Shown: in pieces, positions 1-11,388 of the stretch
Position numbering within the stretch: the stretch's first letter is position 1
How the letters are laid out: each line of letters opens with the position of its first letter
Assembly: GCA_021904315.1 (NCBI GenBank)
Contig: CM038912.1
Span: forward strand, 682,001 to 746,000
Direction: 5' to 3'
Source of the DNA: Sphagnum magellanicum
Taxonomy: Eukaryota > Streptophyta > Sphagnopsida > Sphagnales > Sphagnaceae
Length of the DNA stretch: 64,000 nt
The notes under the pieces: model-generated
Seen by the model: only the letters and a program-made list of their open reading frames with translations
The model's database searches: none
Told to the model about the DNA's origin: nothing
Made by a program: the position numbers and the translations under genes

Positions 1-676
1 TTGCACAACCCCACACTAAAACTGACAATGCAAATGATCGGTAACCAATAATAGCCATTAGCAACCCACTTGAACTGACCACCTGTCTAACAGTCTATTG
101 AACAATCAACAGCAGGTATTATTGTCCTTTGATGAGCCTTTTGCCTGCCTTGGTATTCTCGGGGAAAATGTCCAGGCCAACGCACTTGTGGACCTGCTCT
201 TAGGCCCACTTTACAATAGGAGTCGAGCCCCATGTTCAACTCAAATCACGCCATTCCTATTGGTGCAAATGTTGAAATCAGCCCCAAGTGCTAAATTACA
301 CTAGGAGTTTCAAGGCCAAAAAAGAAAAAAATCTTTTCAATTTGCCCCAAGTTACTAGTAAATATTGAACTTTATGACCTTGTGTTGGCCCCCAAGGCTA
401 AAGAAAAGGATACCATCAAATTTGGGAAGCCAATTCACAACTCTTGTGGCCAATGTTGTAGCATTTATTAATCAGCCTGACCATTAATTACAGGATTCCC
501 CTATTCCTTCACAAACAACAGACTTGGTTGCGGGCACCATAACACAAAGCGAGTCAGAAAACCAAAAGTGAGCAAAAAAAAAGTTACTCGCTTTCACTAG
601 GCTAAGCCCTGAGATCTTGGATCCAACATGTTTGCACTTTGCACCAGATGTCAATCGTGCTGATTGTGGTTCTCCT
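1..676. other. Duplicated spacer at the start of unit 1
   Basis: This non-coding stretch is repeated at 36,937-37,347 and 53,025-53,746. A 68-codon open frame at 98-304 is not kept intact in unit 2, which has a deletion inside it, so I do not call a gene. The homology to HNL exon 2 begins near 677. Confidence 0.6.
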
Positions 677-3198
677 TATGTTCAAATTTTATCATTGTCC
701 TATGATTCTAACATTGTGGCAAGTATTCACAATGATATGATTGAAATTGGCAAAAACCTCATTCAAAGTTTGGTTTCAAATTAAAGGTGTGACAATCTCC
801 TCTATTTATGGACATATCAATTATTCCTCCTTATGTACATTAAAGATAATTATTTACAGCTTCAGAATTTTTTAAATGTTTTGCACAAGTTAATTGTTCA
901 TGTGTGTTAGTATTGTGACACACACCAACAAGTTTCAATTTATTTGAATCGTTAGATTCATGTAGGAGAACGTGAAATGGGGCTAAAATGCAAATGTTTT
1001 TATTTGAAAATAATAGCAAAGTCTATGTTCATATTATAAGTTCATGGTACAACTAGTTTGGTTTTGATGACAATTTTTAGTTCGCGTTTTTTGAAGCTTT
1101 ATCTATTGTAATGCAATTGAATTAAATTAAATCAAATTAATACATGTATAGAAAATTTGCATCCATTTCATTGCAAAAAAATTATTTTCAATTTTTTTGA
1201 ATTTAATTTTTTATTTATTTCAACTATATTTCCAAAGTAACACATAGAAAATGAGTTATACATAAACACAAGAATGTAAACACATACATACTTGTACATA
1301 ATAATAACTTTACCATAAATAGATTAATGGAATCAATAAATGAAAAATGACAAATGACAAATGACAAGCAAATCAAACATGAACTTATGGCTTAGGTCAT
1401 GTGTGAATTGGAAAATTGCCCCCCAAGTATAATAGGATAAATTTGTACATGCTAATACAATGTTGATAACAAAATTTTGGTGCATTGTTGAATATTTTGT
1501 AATTATCAATCCCTTTGGGATGGACCGGTGGCATTAGTTGCTTATAGTTTTGGAGGTCTTGTATTCAAAAGTTTGCTTGTTGAAGCTCGCAAACATGTAC
1601 ATCAAAGGTTAAGAAATGATTTGGATCATGAAATACACAAATGTTGTAAAACACTTGAACAATGTTAAAGGTGTAGTATTTTATAGTGCACCACGTGCTG
1701 GTGGTACCCAATTTTTATCAAATTGGAATTTCACTTGGAAACATCAACAAATCAAGATATTGAATGAATATGCAACAAAATCTAGTTTTTAAAAAAATAT
1801 ATATATTTCAACCCACAAATGGAACACCTTTCAACATATTTTTAAAATGTTGTTCATGAAGACCTCAACATTTATCCATTTGGTGAAGGATTACCATTCA
1901 ACGAGAATTGGGTAAGATTTTCATTTCACCACATTGAAAGTTATTTAACTTGGTTCATTAGTTGAACATTTTTTGTATTGTCAAAACTTGTGTGAAATCA
2001 AAGATTCAATACTTTTGACACTAGAAGAAAAACCCCATTTTTCAACTTGTTTTAGGCAACTAAAAGTGTCTTTTGCAATTATTTTTGATCAAAAATAGTC
2101 ACAAAAAACACTTTTATTCACTTAAGACAAGTAAAAAAATGGGGTTTTTCTACTAGTGTGAATATATTAATGTGGGGAATGGGTCATATGTTTTGTGAGT
2201 TTTATTTCATGAATTAGTATTGATGGAAAGGAAATTTGATTGATTTCAAACATCAGGAAATAGGTTTAAAATTTTCCCTTCATCAAATCAATTCCATATA
2301 AATATTTGTAAAGAAAATCATAACATCATTAAAACATGTAAGATAAATGAAATTAAAAACCAATAACTTTGTGATGTATTTATATAATTTTCTTGCCAAA
2401 AGGTTGAAGGAAATTACTTTTACACAAAATATTTCATCTTGCTTCAAATATCAATAGTTATTAAACTTAGTTTCCACCACCATTTGGAATTACTATGTTA
2501 TGTATAAGTTAAAGCATAAATGAACAAACAAGTCAATGAGTTCCATTAACTTAATCTTTTGCACATGCAAGAAATTTTAGTGCCATATGCCTCAACTATT
2601 CAGTTTTCAAACAACAACCATTACAAAATTGAGGATGCTAATCACTTGACAATTTGCAAGCCACCAAACAAAGATCATCCAAGCTATTATTTATTGTTAA
2701 AATGTTTGAAAATATGTATGGAGGTAAAAACGTCAAATCTAAATCTTTTGATTTCATATATGTTCATGTAATTTGATACACGTTAGGTCATAGCACACTT
2801 GATGTGTACCGCATATGCAATGTCATATATATTGGTTATCAAATAAGAAAGATAACATATAAATGACCTATATTTTGTCAATTTTGACAAAAATATATAT
2901 TGTTTCCACCTTTGCCATGTCATGAGGTGGTGTTGATTGACAAAACAAAAGACATGAACATCTTGTTACAAAAGGAATCTATTGTTGGTTTGGTTGGAAC
3001 GGGTGGGATTGGGAAAACCATTTTGTGCAAAAAATTATATCATTTGTTCCATAACCAATATGACAAATCTAGTTTTTTGGAGGATGTGAAATCAAATGAC
3101 AATATCAATGATGTCATAAAACAATTCCTACATGATTTGTGTGGCAAAATGTTATGCAAGGATGAAAATGTGAATCAAGAAGACCTTGACCAAATTAG
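677..3198 (+). pseudogene. Truncated HNL (alpha/beta-hydrolase NB-ARC) pseudogene, unit 1
   Basis: This is a decayed partial copy of the HNL gene, on the opposite strand to the full-length copies. Pieces are in order and correctly spaced. There is the 3' part of hydrolase exon 2 (about 677-794, containing LSLSYDSN), and hydrolase exon 3 (1503-1911, with the AYSFGG nucleophile elbow). Exon 4 (2571-2723) contains NHLTICKPP, and the first third of the NB-ARC exon (about 2890-3198) has P-loop GTGGIGKTI. Lesions are visible. Exon 1 and the start of exon 2 are absent. The acceptor before exon 3 reads AA instead of AG, and so does the one before the NB-ARC exon. Exon 3 is frameshifted. Homology stops abruptly after the codons for DLDQI, so kinase-2, GLPL and all LRRs are missing. 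It is almost certainly non-functional as a receptor, though short open frames persist. Confidence 0.88.
2019..2158. mobile_element. CACTA-type MITE in a pseudogene intron (unit 1)
   Basis: This 140-bp fold-back element is almost palindromic along its length. The left arm begins CACTAGAAGAAAAACCCC and the right arm ends GGGGTTTTTCTACTAGTG, with TTGATCAA near the centre. It is flanked on both sides by TGA (2016-2018 and 2159-2161), a 3-bp target duplication as expected for the CACTA superfamily. It is too short to encode a transposase, so it is a non-autonomous miniature element. It lies between hydrolase exons 3 and 4 of the HNL pseudogene and recurs at the same place in unit 3, so it inserted before that duplication. 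Confidence 0.85.
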
Positions 3199-5889
3199 CT
3201 TTTCATAAGATAATCACATGTGAATTATCACATAGAGTTAATTTGTTTCTTGTTTCACACAATCCACATAAAGTAATTATGTTTCACTCATCCACGTAGA
3301 TGGGGATTGGGTTTCATTGACATGTCGTAAAACATTTTCATCTTTAGTTAACATGGAAGTTTAGAACCAATATTTGCATAAGAAGCTTTTGTAAGATACA
3401 TGTTTAGAAATTGATTACAAGATGTTTGCAAGTATGATAGTAATATTTTTTACAAAAACACTAATATTATCACATTGCTAAACATACACCCACATGAATG
3501 TAGACTCAAAAACTTCAATGTGAGCAAATGTTTCTAGATAAACATAATGCATTTGGATGTTTTTAGTACATTATGTTACTAAATCTATTACCCATATTAT
3601 GCACATCTACTAAGGAAGGTGTTATGTTGACATCTCCCAAACCAAAGCACCCCCTAATGCAGCTTTTGGTACCATCAAAAAGCCCTTGGTAAGTAGGGGT
3701 GAATTCGGGTAGATGCATGATGTTTAGACCTATAGTGGAGTTTTTAATTTCAAATAATTTTCTAATTAAAGATACTATAAAATCAAAATTAAAATATGTA
3801 AAAAGATTGGGGTGTGCTCTTTGTACCGTTTAAAAGCCCTCAATGTGAAGAAAGCACTTTGAAAAAATGCTAGTAGTATGATGCTTGTATGGCACACTAA
3901 AATACATTGTTGAAGAATGTAATAACAAACAAAATGGAAGATGGACAAGGCATCATCATGACACTCAAGCCCTACCCACTTAGTAAATAAGTTTTGTAAT
4001 ATATAATTACCTACAATTTTCATTGACATTATCAACTTCTTCATCACAATCATATACAATCACATTCTTTTAGTAAGTACACCTTTCCATTATTAGGCTA
4101 TTATGATTACACATTCTTCCCCAACATCAAATTTTCATCACATTTGTTTCAATTAGCTTTACCCACAATCACCTCACAATTCTACCAATTAGACATTGAT
4201 CAAATGCAAAAGTTGTGATAGCTATGAATCAAATTGTGAATAACCATATAGTGACATCTACCATTTTTTTTCATGGTAACATATTTTTTCAAAAATTCTC
4301 TAGAAAGTTCACTACATATGAAATGTTTTCAAAGTTTTTAACATTGATTATGTACACATTTTCAGCCCAATTGCAACTCTCCAATGGACAGTGCATGTCC
4401 ATACAACAAAGAAACAAGGTCTTGTTTAAGTGGTTTTCCATTAGGTTGTTGCGATCACAACATATTGTTTATAATTATGATCACAACAATGTATTTGAAA
4501 TTAGACCCTCAACAAAATTGGCTTATTTCCCAAATTTGAAATTATGAATCATGTTGATGGAAATAAAAATGTTTTTCCACATTGCTATTAAAAAAAAATT
4601 GTTTTATATGCACACATTCATAAATTTGTTGAGTCTCAATTCAAATGGGAGGCTTGTCACTATTCCAAGCAATGATCCTAGACTTAGAAATGTTGACCAT
4701 CACAACTTAAATGTTATGGCAATTCAAAATAGTCATAGACAAAGTCAAACCCCAAACATAACTAGCTTCAATGTTGCAAATTTTCACCATTTTACCTCAA
4801 AAAAAAATCCTCAAATCTACCACTAAAATCCACTACTCCAAGTCCTTAAAAAACCTTCTCCAAATCTTAGAAAAAACTTACTCAAAATCCCCTCTATAAA
4901 ACACAAAAGCTTTAAACATTTCACAAGATGATTTGTGGCCAATAAGAAAGTTCATAGACATGGCAATAGGTTGCCATAAACTTTAAACCTCACTTTATAA
5001 AAAGCAAAGGGGTTCAACATCATTCCAATGTGGAATGGCAACATACATACATAATTCCGAAGCATAATTGACATTATGTGTTTTGTAATTAAAGGTTAGT
5101 TAGGTGATTGTGCACAAACTATCATTCTTTTTATTTTAAAGCATGATAGGTATATAACATTCCAATCTCTAAATGGGCATTTGAAGGAGTAGTCATCACT
5201 CCCATGTGAAATGAAAAGAGATGCATAATATTATCATTCCAATGTTTGATGGGAAGATATTCATAATTGTATTGTGTAGTTGACACCAAATGTTGGTTGG
5301 TTATTTGATTGAATAAGCTATTATGTACACCTAATTAAGCATAATGTGCATTTTAGTGAAAAGAAGAAAGAGAATCTCATTTTATATGGACATTTCCAAC
5401 GTTGAAGACTTATTCAAATACTACATTCAAAGGGAATTGTTGATCCTCGCTTAAAACCCTAAATTTCATAAGGATTTGTATTTACATGTGTTAATTTAAC
5501 AAAGACCTAAATCAATGATGCAACTCTAGGAAATTTCTTTAACACATTTTAAGCATTACAATTGCGGGCATAATTTTTTAACCTTGTTTTTTCCTCAAAT
5601 TTTTTCAATTATATTGTTAAATGATTGAAGTGATTTTCCCCTATTGAATTCAAATTTCTATAATAAGTATGTAAGAATCTTGATTAAGTAGATGTTAAAC
5701 TTGAATGATTCTACAAGTGAATGAGTAACCTTGTTGGTAATGTTTGATAAATCTAAAACCAAAGGCAACATTGAACATAAAACCAAATGAAATTTGAAAA
5801 AAACAAAAAGGTGTGACAACAAAATTATTCTTGAAATATTCTTAAGATGTGATATTCCATCCTTGTGTATAATAACAAGTTTAAACATG

Positions 5890-5944
<55 letters not shown>

Positions 5945-6660
5945 ATGGTAGTGATTTGTAGAAAAAAAAAAAAACATTTTCAAAGGGATGTGTTTATAAG
6001 AGGTAGGAGTTTTAGAATACTATTGTTCACCATGAAAATCAATACTGATGCATGAAAATTCTTTCAATGTTGATGTGGATATGGATTTAGATCCATATGT
6101 ATTTGAAGCAATTCTAAATAACTAAGTTTAGAAAGGATCTTTTTAGAATTTTCAATCACATGAAAACTTGGGAAATTATAATAATCAAAATTCAATAAAG
6201 GTTTTACAAATGAATAGAACAATAGGATTTGATAATTGGATGGGAAATTAACCATGCAATAAATTGTTATATTGACATTTGTTTAATTAGAGGTGCAATA
6301 AAAAAGTAGAATGATAACACCAAATATGAAAATCATGACCTTCAAAATTAAATAATAATAATAATAGGCCTCAAAATGGGTGGTAGTTGGGTAAGCTTTG
6401 TTTTTGTGACAATTTAAGATGAATAATGTGTGGGATCATCATTCTTTATTGAGGCATTGTTTTGTTATTTAGTTGAGATTTTCTTAAAGGAACACAAACA
6501 TGAGATTTACACATTTAGTTTGGCCCAAACTAGACACATGACTTGAAATTATTAATGTTCATTTTTAAGCTTGAAAAGATAGGGGACCAAGCTAAAAATA
6601 ACACCTAATTTGACATAAAATTAATTTAGTCCCCCATCCCCTACTTCCAATGGAATTAAA
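3199..6660. other. AT-rich duplicated spacer (unit 1)
   Basis: I recognise no gene. The stretch is repeated at 56,247-59,650 and, from about 4,554, also at 37,348-39,452. Open frames of up to 110 codons (for example 4215-4547 and 4551-4826) are low-complexity and broken at different points in the copies. It includes the AT microsatellite at 5894-5942. Confidence 0.6.
5894..5942. repeat. (AT)n microsatellite, long allele
   Basis: An uninterrupted AT dinucleotide run of about 49 bp. The paralogous positions in the other two units carry about 24 bp (38,708-38,731) and about 21 bp (58,913-58,933), so the run has changed length since duplication. Confidence 0.95.
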
Positions 6661-6715
6661 AAATATATATATTTAGCTATTATTTTAGATAAATAATATA
6701 AATAAATAGCATAGC

Positions 6716-6912
6716 TGGGTATTAGGTGACTTAGGTAAGTAGTTTAGCTAGCCTATGTAGGTATCTAAGTATCTTAAATAGGTAGGTAGTTTAGGTGGGT
6801 AGGTAAGTAACCTAAGCAGGTGGTAATAGATGGGTAGGTAGATAAGATGTAGGTAGCCTAAAGAGGAAGATAAGTACGAGGGTAAATAACCTAGGTAAGT
6901 AGGTAAACTTTA
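6716..6912. repeat. Degenerate TAGG/TAGGTAGG-rich tract
   Basis: A tract of imperfect four-base repeats (GGTAGGTAGGT and similar) runs along this stretch. It is repeated at 59,690-59,917 in unit 3. The 4.07-kb length difference between units 1 and 3 begins at its right edge. Confidence 0.8.
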
Positions 6913-9900
6913 TAGTCAATAGACCCCTAGGTAAACAAAATGTAATTCCAACTCATAAAAAATGCCCATGTGCTGATGCCTGATTTTGAGTTTGGGTCCT
7001 TATTTGCTAGAATTTTAAAATAAGTGCAAAGTTAAAATGAAAAGATAAAGTCGACATGAAATTCAACATAGGACAAGGTGTGACTTTAAGGATATCTCTA
7101 ATATATGTTCATCTTTGAAATCACCTTGTGATATGTGTGATATTCAATTTCAATAGCATTGCATGATGAATAAGTTATTTTAATGTGCAATTGTTCAAAT
7201 TGAAGGTTATCATGTTATACTAGTCACGATCTTTGTAAGTCATGAAAAGTACGAATGTGATGAAAAATCTTGAAAACAATTCAACATTTTCCATTGTGTT
7301 GCTAAAGACCATTGACTAAAAGGGCATTTTTGTAAATTGAACAAAAGTTAAACAAGGAGATTGGGTAGTTCAAAATTTATTGTCAACATTTGGGACCATG
7401 TCCAAGTTGTTCTTGCTTGAGTAACATTTTAAATTAAAAGATGATCTCAAAACTTGAATCTCCATGCCTTTGTGAAAACGAAGCCATAATGATGCGCTCC
7501 AAAGTCACGGGGTGAAACCTACTTGAAGGTTTCACAAAATCAAGTTGCAGAAAGTTGAGACTCGGAGGCACGCTCCCAACTTCCAACTCTAGAAAGGGGT
7601 AGAGGGTCGAGTTGGGAGCCCAGGGATTAGATTAGGAAGAGGGACTAGCTTAGCTCGTGTGAATTTGCATCCAAAAACCAATCACAAGAGGTTAGTTTAG
7701 CATTCGGGACACCCTTGGGTGTTGGGACTTGCCATGAGCATTTGGACACACAAGACTCACCACGGCCCGAACTTGGGAGTAAGCCACCACCTTACTCCCT
7801 ATAGTATTATCTGTAGCTTGCCATGGGGGCTACGTCCAAATGGCACATTTTGTTGGGACTCCCGAAATGGAATCCCGAAATTGTCCCAGCGGGACTTCCA
7901 GAACTTTGAACAGCCATAATTCCCGACTACAGAGTCCAATTGCAACGAGATCTAAACCAAAGTTGTAGCCCTCATCGAGATCTTTCCAACGCCGTGTTGC
8001 ACTCTCAATTCAGACGTCAGGAAGAGGTCAATTCCCGACTTTTAGTGGTCAGGAGTCAAATTGCCAGTTTGATTCCCAGCCTTTCTTTTGTCCATAACTT
8101 GGGCTGCAGATGTCCGAATGGCCAATGTGAGACCATTTTCGATATTTACGTTTCAAGACCTTTCCAATGACATCAAGAACACTTCAATGCGAGGTGTTTT
8201 GGGCCTTGCTGTCGAGCTCTGAACATTCGGGAGTCCCGGAGGACTCCAAGTCCCCAACTTTGGAAGTGTTGGGCTTCACCCTCACACTTGGCCAAAGTGG
8301 GGTTGTGACACATAATATAAACATTTTAATTAATGTGTATTTCTATGAATGGAAAATGTTCTGAATATTTATAAGATTTTTAAAAAAAACATGATGATGA
8401 AACTTATGTTCAAGCATAGATGGGTAATATTTTAGTTGTAATAATGACAAGGAGTTAACTTTTGATGATACAAAGGTTTTGTATTATAATGTGCAACTCT
8501 ATATTTAGTTCATTTTATATTTTTATCTTTATTTCCTCCAAGAAATATTTGGTTGTTTTTTTGATAAGGTTGTTATGTCATGTATTACTTGTGAAAATGC
8601 AAATGGGATGTAAAGTGTACAATGTCATGTTGTTTTATAATATGAATTGTAAACTCTAAAAGGTGTGTTGAAGGATTATTTATTTGTGTGAACATTATTG
8701 CCATGGTGGTATCAAAATTTTCTCACATAAATGTTTTCTTTTGCTTCAAAGAGTGAGGTTCAATTTAATACATGAAACTTGATGTCCTTTCACATTTCCT
8801 TGTTTTTTAAAATTACGTCTAATGAAGGTTTTTGTTCAAAGCTTAAATCTCTACAATGATGTGAGTTGAAGAATATCCATCAACTATATTTGTAATGAAA
8901 ATTGCAACAAGTTTAATGTTGATAAATGGTTCATGATTGACAATCATCAAATGTGTTTGTCACCATTATTATAGTTGAATTATAGTTTAAATGTCATTTT
9001 AAAAATGTGGGAGGCTCAAGTAGTTGTGGTACATATGTCATTCCTTGGTTATTAATGTAAATATTCCTTTGAGATTTTGTCTATGGTAGGAAGTTTGATA
9101 ATCACATCTAAGGCAAAATTAGTTGTAGAAGTGTCAATAGAAAATTATAACATCAATGGAATGTAATAAACTTGCGCTTGTGTATATTGGTTAGTGGGTG
9201 GTAATGCTTAAGAAAAAATATCTCCCCACAAAACAAAATCGCCCTCAAGTTTTTTTTTTCCTGGGTAATTAGAGTTATCCGTAAAGTAAGAAAAACACAG
9301 CACTAGAACCCTAACTTCTAAGTTTGGTCATACACAGGGTGAGATTGAAAAAAAGGTGCAAAAAAGTACATTAGCATTCAAGGGGGGGTGAAACTCAGAA
9401 AACCATAATTTTGGTGATAAACTGAGTTTCATCTTGTCTTTGCTTTCTCCTGAGCGCCTCCACTGCTGCTACGTATATTTTCACTACTCCTAACTGTACT
9501 ACTACTATAAGTAATCTCGAACCTCGTGCATTAAATGCTGAGTTTCAGCATTTCATATAGAGATTTAACAAAATGTCTTCGCTTTGCGGATACCATTGAA
9601 AGAGGGGATAGGGGGTGAAAGGAGGCCCAAAGACAGGGTGAAGACAGGGTTACTTTACATATAACTCTATTATAACAATTATGATGCAAGGATGTGGTCT
9701 AAATGTGCTAACCATGATGTATGAACCAAGAAGAAAGTTGAGTTGTTGATGGTGTGTGTTTTGTGTTGAGAGATAGAAAGATGAATTATGACCAAAAAGA
9801 GTTGTTCACAAAATTTATTTGTTTTAGGATTCAAGAAGAACACTTTGCCATGGAGGATTTACACATTGTGTGCAAACTCAACTATATCATTAAAATATTG

Positions 9901-10979
9901 TTTGTCTATTCGAGTTGTTCATAGAAGCCTTTCCACTGCCCTTTAAATTCTACCTTTAGACCTGTCGTTTTACCACCAACTTACTTTTTACCGTTGCTAT
10001 GAGAATTTGTGTGAAAGTTACCAAGATGTTTGCACCTCATTTGTTTTTGATAATAAATAATTTAATTGTCATGTTATAATTTTACAATCATCAATTTCTG
10101 GAGCTACACATCAAAGGTTTCCAAATGCCATTGCATAGTTTGAACTTGGATATAATTGATTTATGTTTAAGAATGTGCAAAGAAACCCTTGGATCATTCC
10201 TCTATCCTCTTATGTCAAGATGTGTGTTAGTTGAATTTACATTAAAACATAAGACATAAATGCACATATTAACTTCTAAAAAACCAAAGGAAAGCAAATA
10301 AAAAAGCAAGGAGGAAAAATTATATGACAAAACATCTTGAAGAAAATGTCACTTTCGTTATAAATTCACACAATACACAAATTTCAAAGCCCCTCATAAT
10401 GATCGTTGTCTACACTCCTTAAGTTGATTCAAATTTTTTAAGAGTTATAACAGCACTCTTGATAACTAAAGAGTAGGTCAACTAAGGGAAAAGATAATGG
10501 TTTTTGTATTGTGTTAATAAACTTAGCTATAAAGTTCAATGTGATAAAAAAAAAGATGCATTTTTTCAATTTTTTCCATTTTTCTTCTTTGTGTTGAAAT
10601 GGAAGAGTAATTGAGTTTACTCATTGAGCTCCTTCAATTGTCTTTATGAAACAAAAGATAAAGTAACTTAGCTTTAAATTGTCTTTTTATTGTTGCACCC
10701 TATGAATATCATAAGCATCCCAACTAATTTGTTGTAAATTAGTGAAGTGTTAAGAATGAAACATGGAATAAACACAAGGCTATGCCCTCTTGTTCATGGA
10801 TTTAATGATGGCAAGAGGTTTGATGGGTCATGCCAATCTAGAATACTCTAGTAAATTTGCTTCAAATGTGATACAAACCAACTTAGACAATGGGTTTCTC
10901 ATTTGTGTGAAGATCTAGTTGGAAAATCCATGAGCACAATTCGATAGACTTCAATTTTCCATATACTTCTCTTTTCACA
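6906..10979. other. 4.07-kb segment present in unit 1, absent in unit 3
   Basis: The flanks of this segment are directly joined in unit 3 at 59,917/59,925. The segment is mostly AT-rich and without recognisable genes, apart from a GC-richer retrotransposon-like island at about 7,484-8,310. It may be an insertion in unit 1 or a deletion in unit 3. I see no clear target duplication or terminal repeats at the edges, so a deletion in unit 3 is at least as likely. Short inverted repeats built on GAAACTCAG/CTGAGTTTC occur at 9391-9430. Confidence 0.7.
7484..8310. mobile_element. LTR-retrotransposon-like remnant
   Basis: This island is clearly richer in G and C than its surroundings. It has the phrase style typical of plant retrotransposon LTR and leader regions, with runs such as CAAAGTTGTAGCCCTC and GAGATCTTTCCAACGCCG, followed by ATAACTTGGGCTGCAGATGT. 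The small open frames inside it do not resemble gag or pol. I cannot identify TG...CA ends or a target duplication, so this is a call by sequence character only. It could be a solo-LTR fragment. Confidence 0.45.
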
Positions 10980-11388
10980 GTTTGATGAAAATGAAAGCAT
11001 GAGGATATGTGAAATTGTAGTTGACATTGTTCCTAGACTAAGAATTATTTGGATTCGCGTAAAAATAGTAGGATTTGTAATGAATGTACATATGACATAG
11101 TATAGTCTCTCTCCAAGGTGAATTGGGAACATAGGACTAGAAGTGGAAATCAAAATCTTGAAGAAACATTGCTGAGGGTAAACAAAACCCAACAAAACCA
11201 ATTCTTGCAATGATGGAAGGACTTTGCAAAATTGCACATTTCAATACGTTTGGAAAAAAAATGTCACAACTGATTTGAGCTAAATCTGTTGGACTTCAGG
11301 CACTACTTTTATAGTTCTGTTTTGGAACTCGCTACTTCAAGTATTGAGCAATGCTAATGCACAAGATTCTGACTTTGGCAACAAAATC
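10980..11388. other. 3' flank of the unit 1 FRO gene
   Basis: This is a shared region just downstream of the FRO stop codon, repeated at 59,925-60,332. A minus-strand open frame of 112 codons (10,899-11,237) has a counterpart in unit 3 that diverges at its 3' end where the 4.07-kb segment begins. I do not recognise it and treat it as FRO 3' untranslated or flanking sequence. Confidence 0.5.

Noticed and set aside
4215..4826. Open frames of 110 and 91 codons in the spacer
   Set aside because: The paralogous copies in units 2 and 3 are broken at different places, and the composition is low-complexity.
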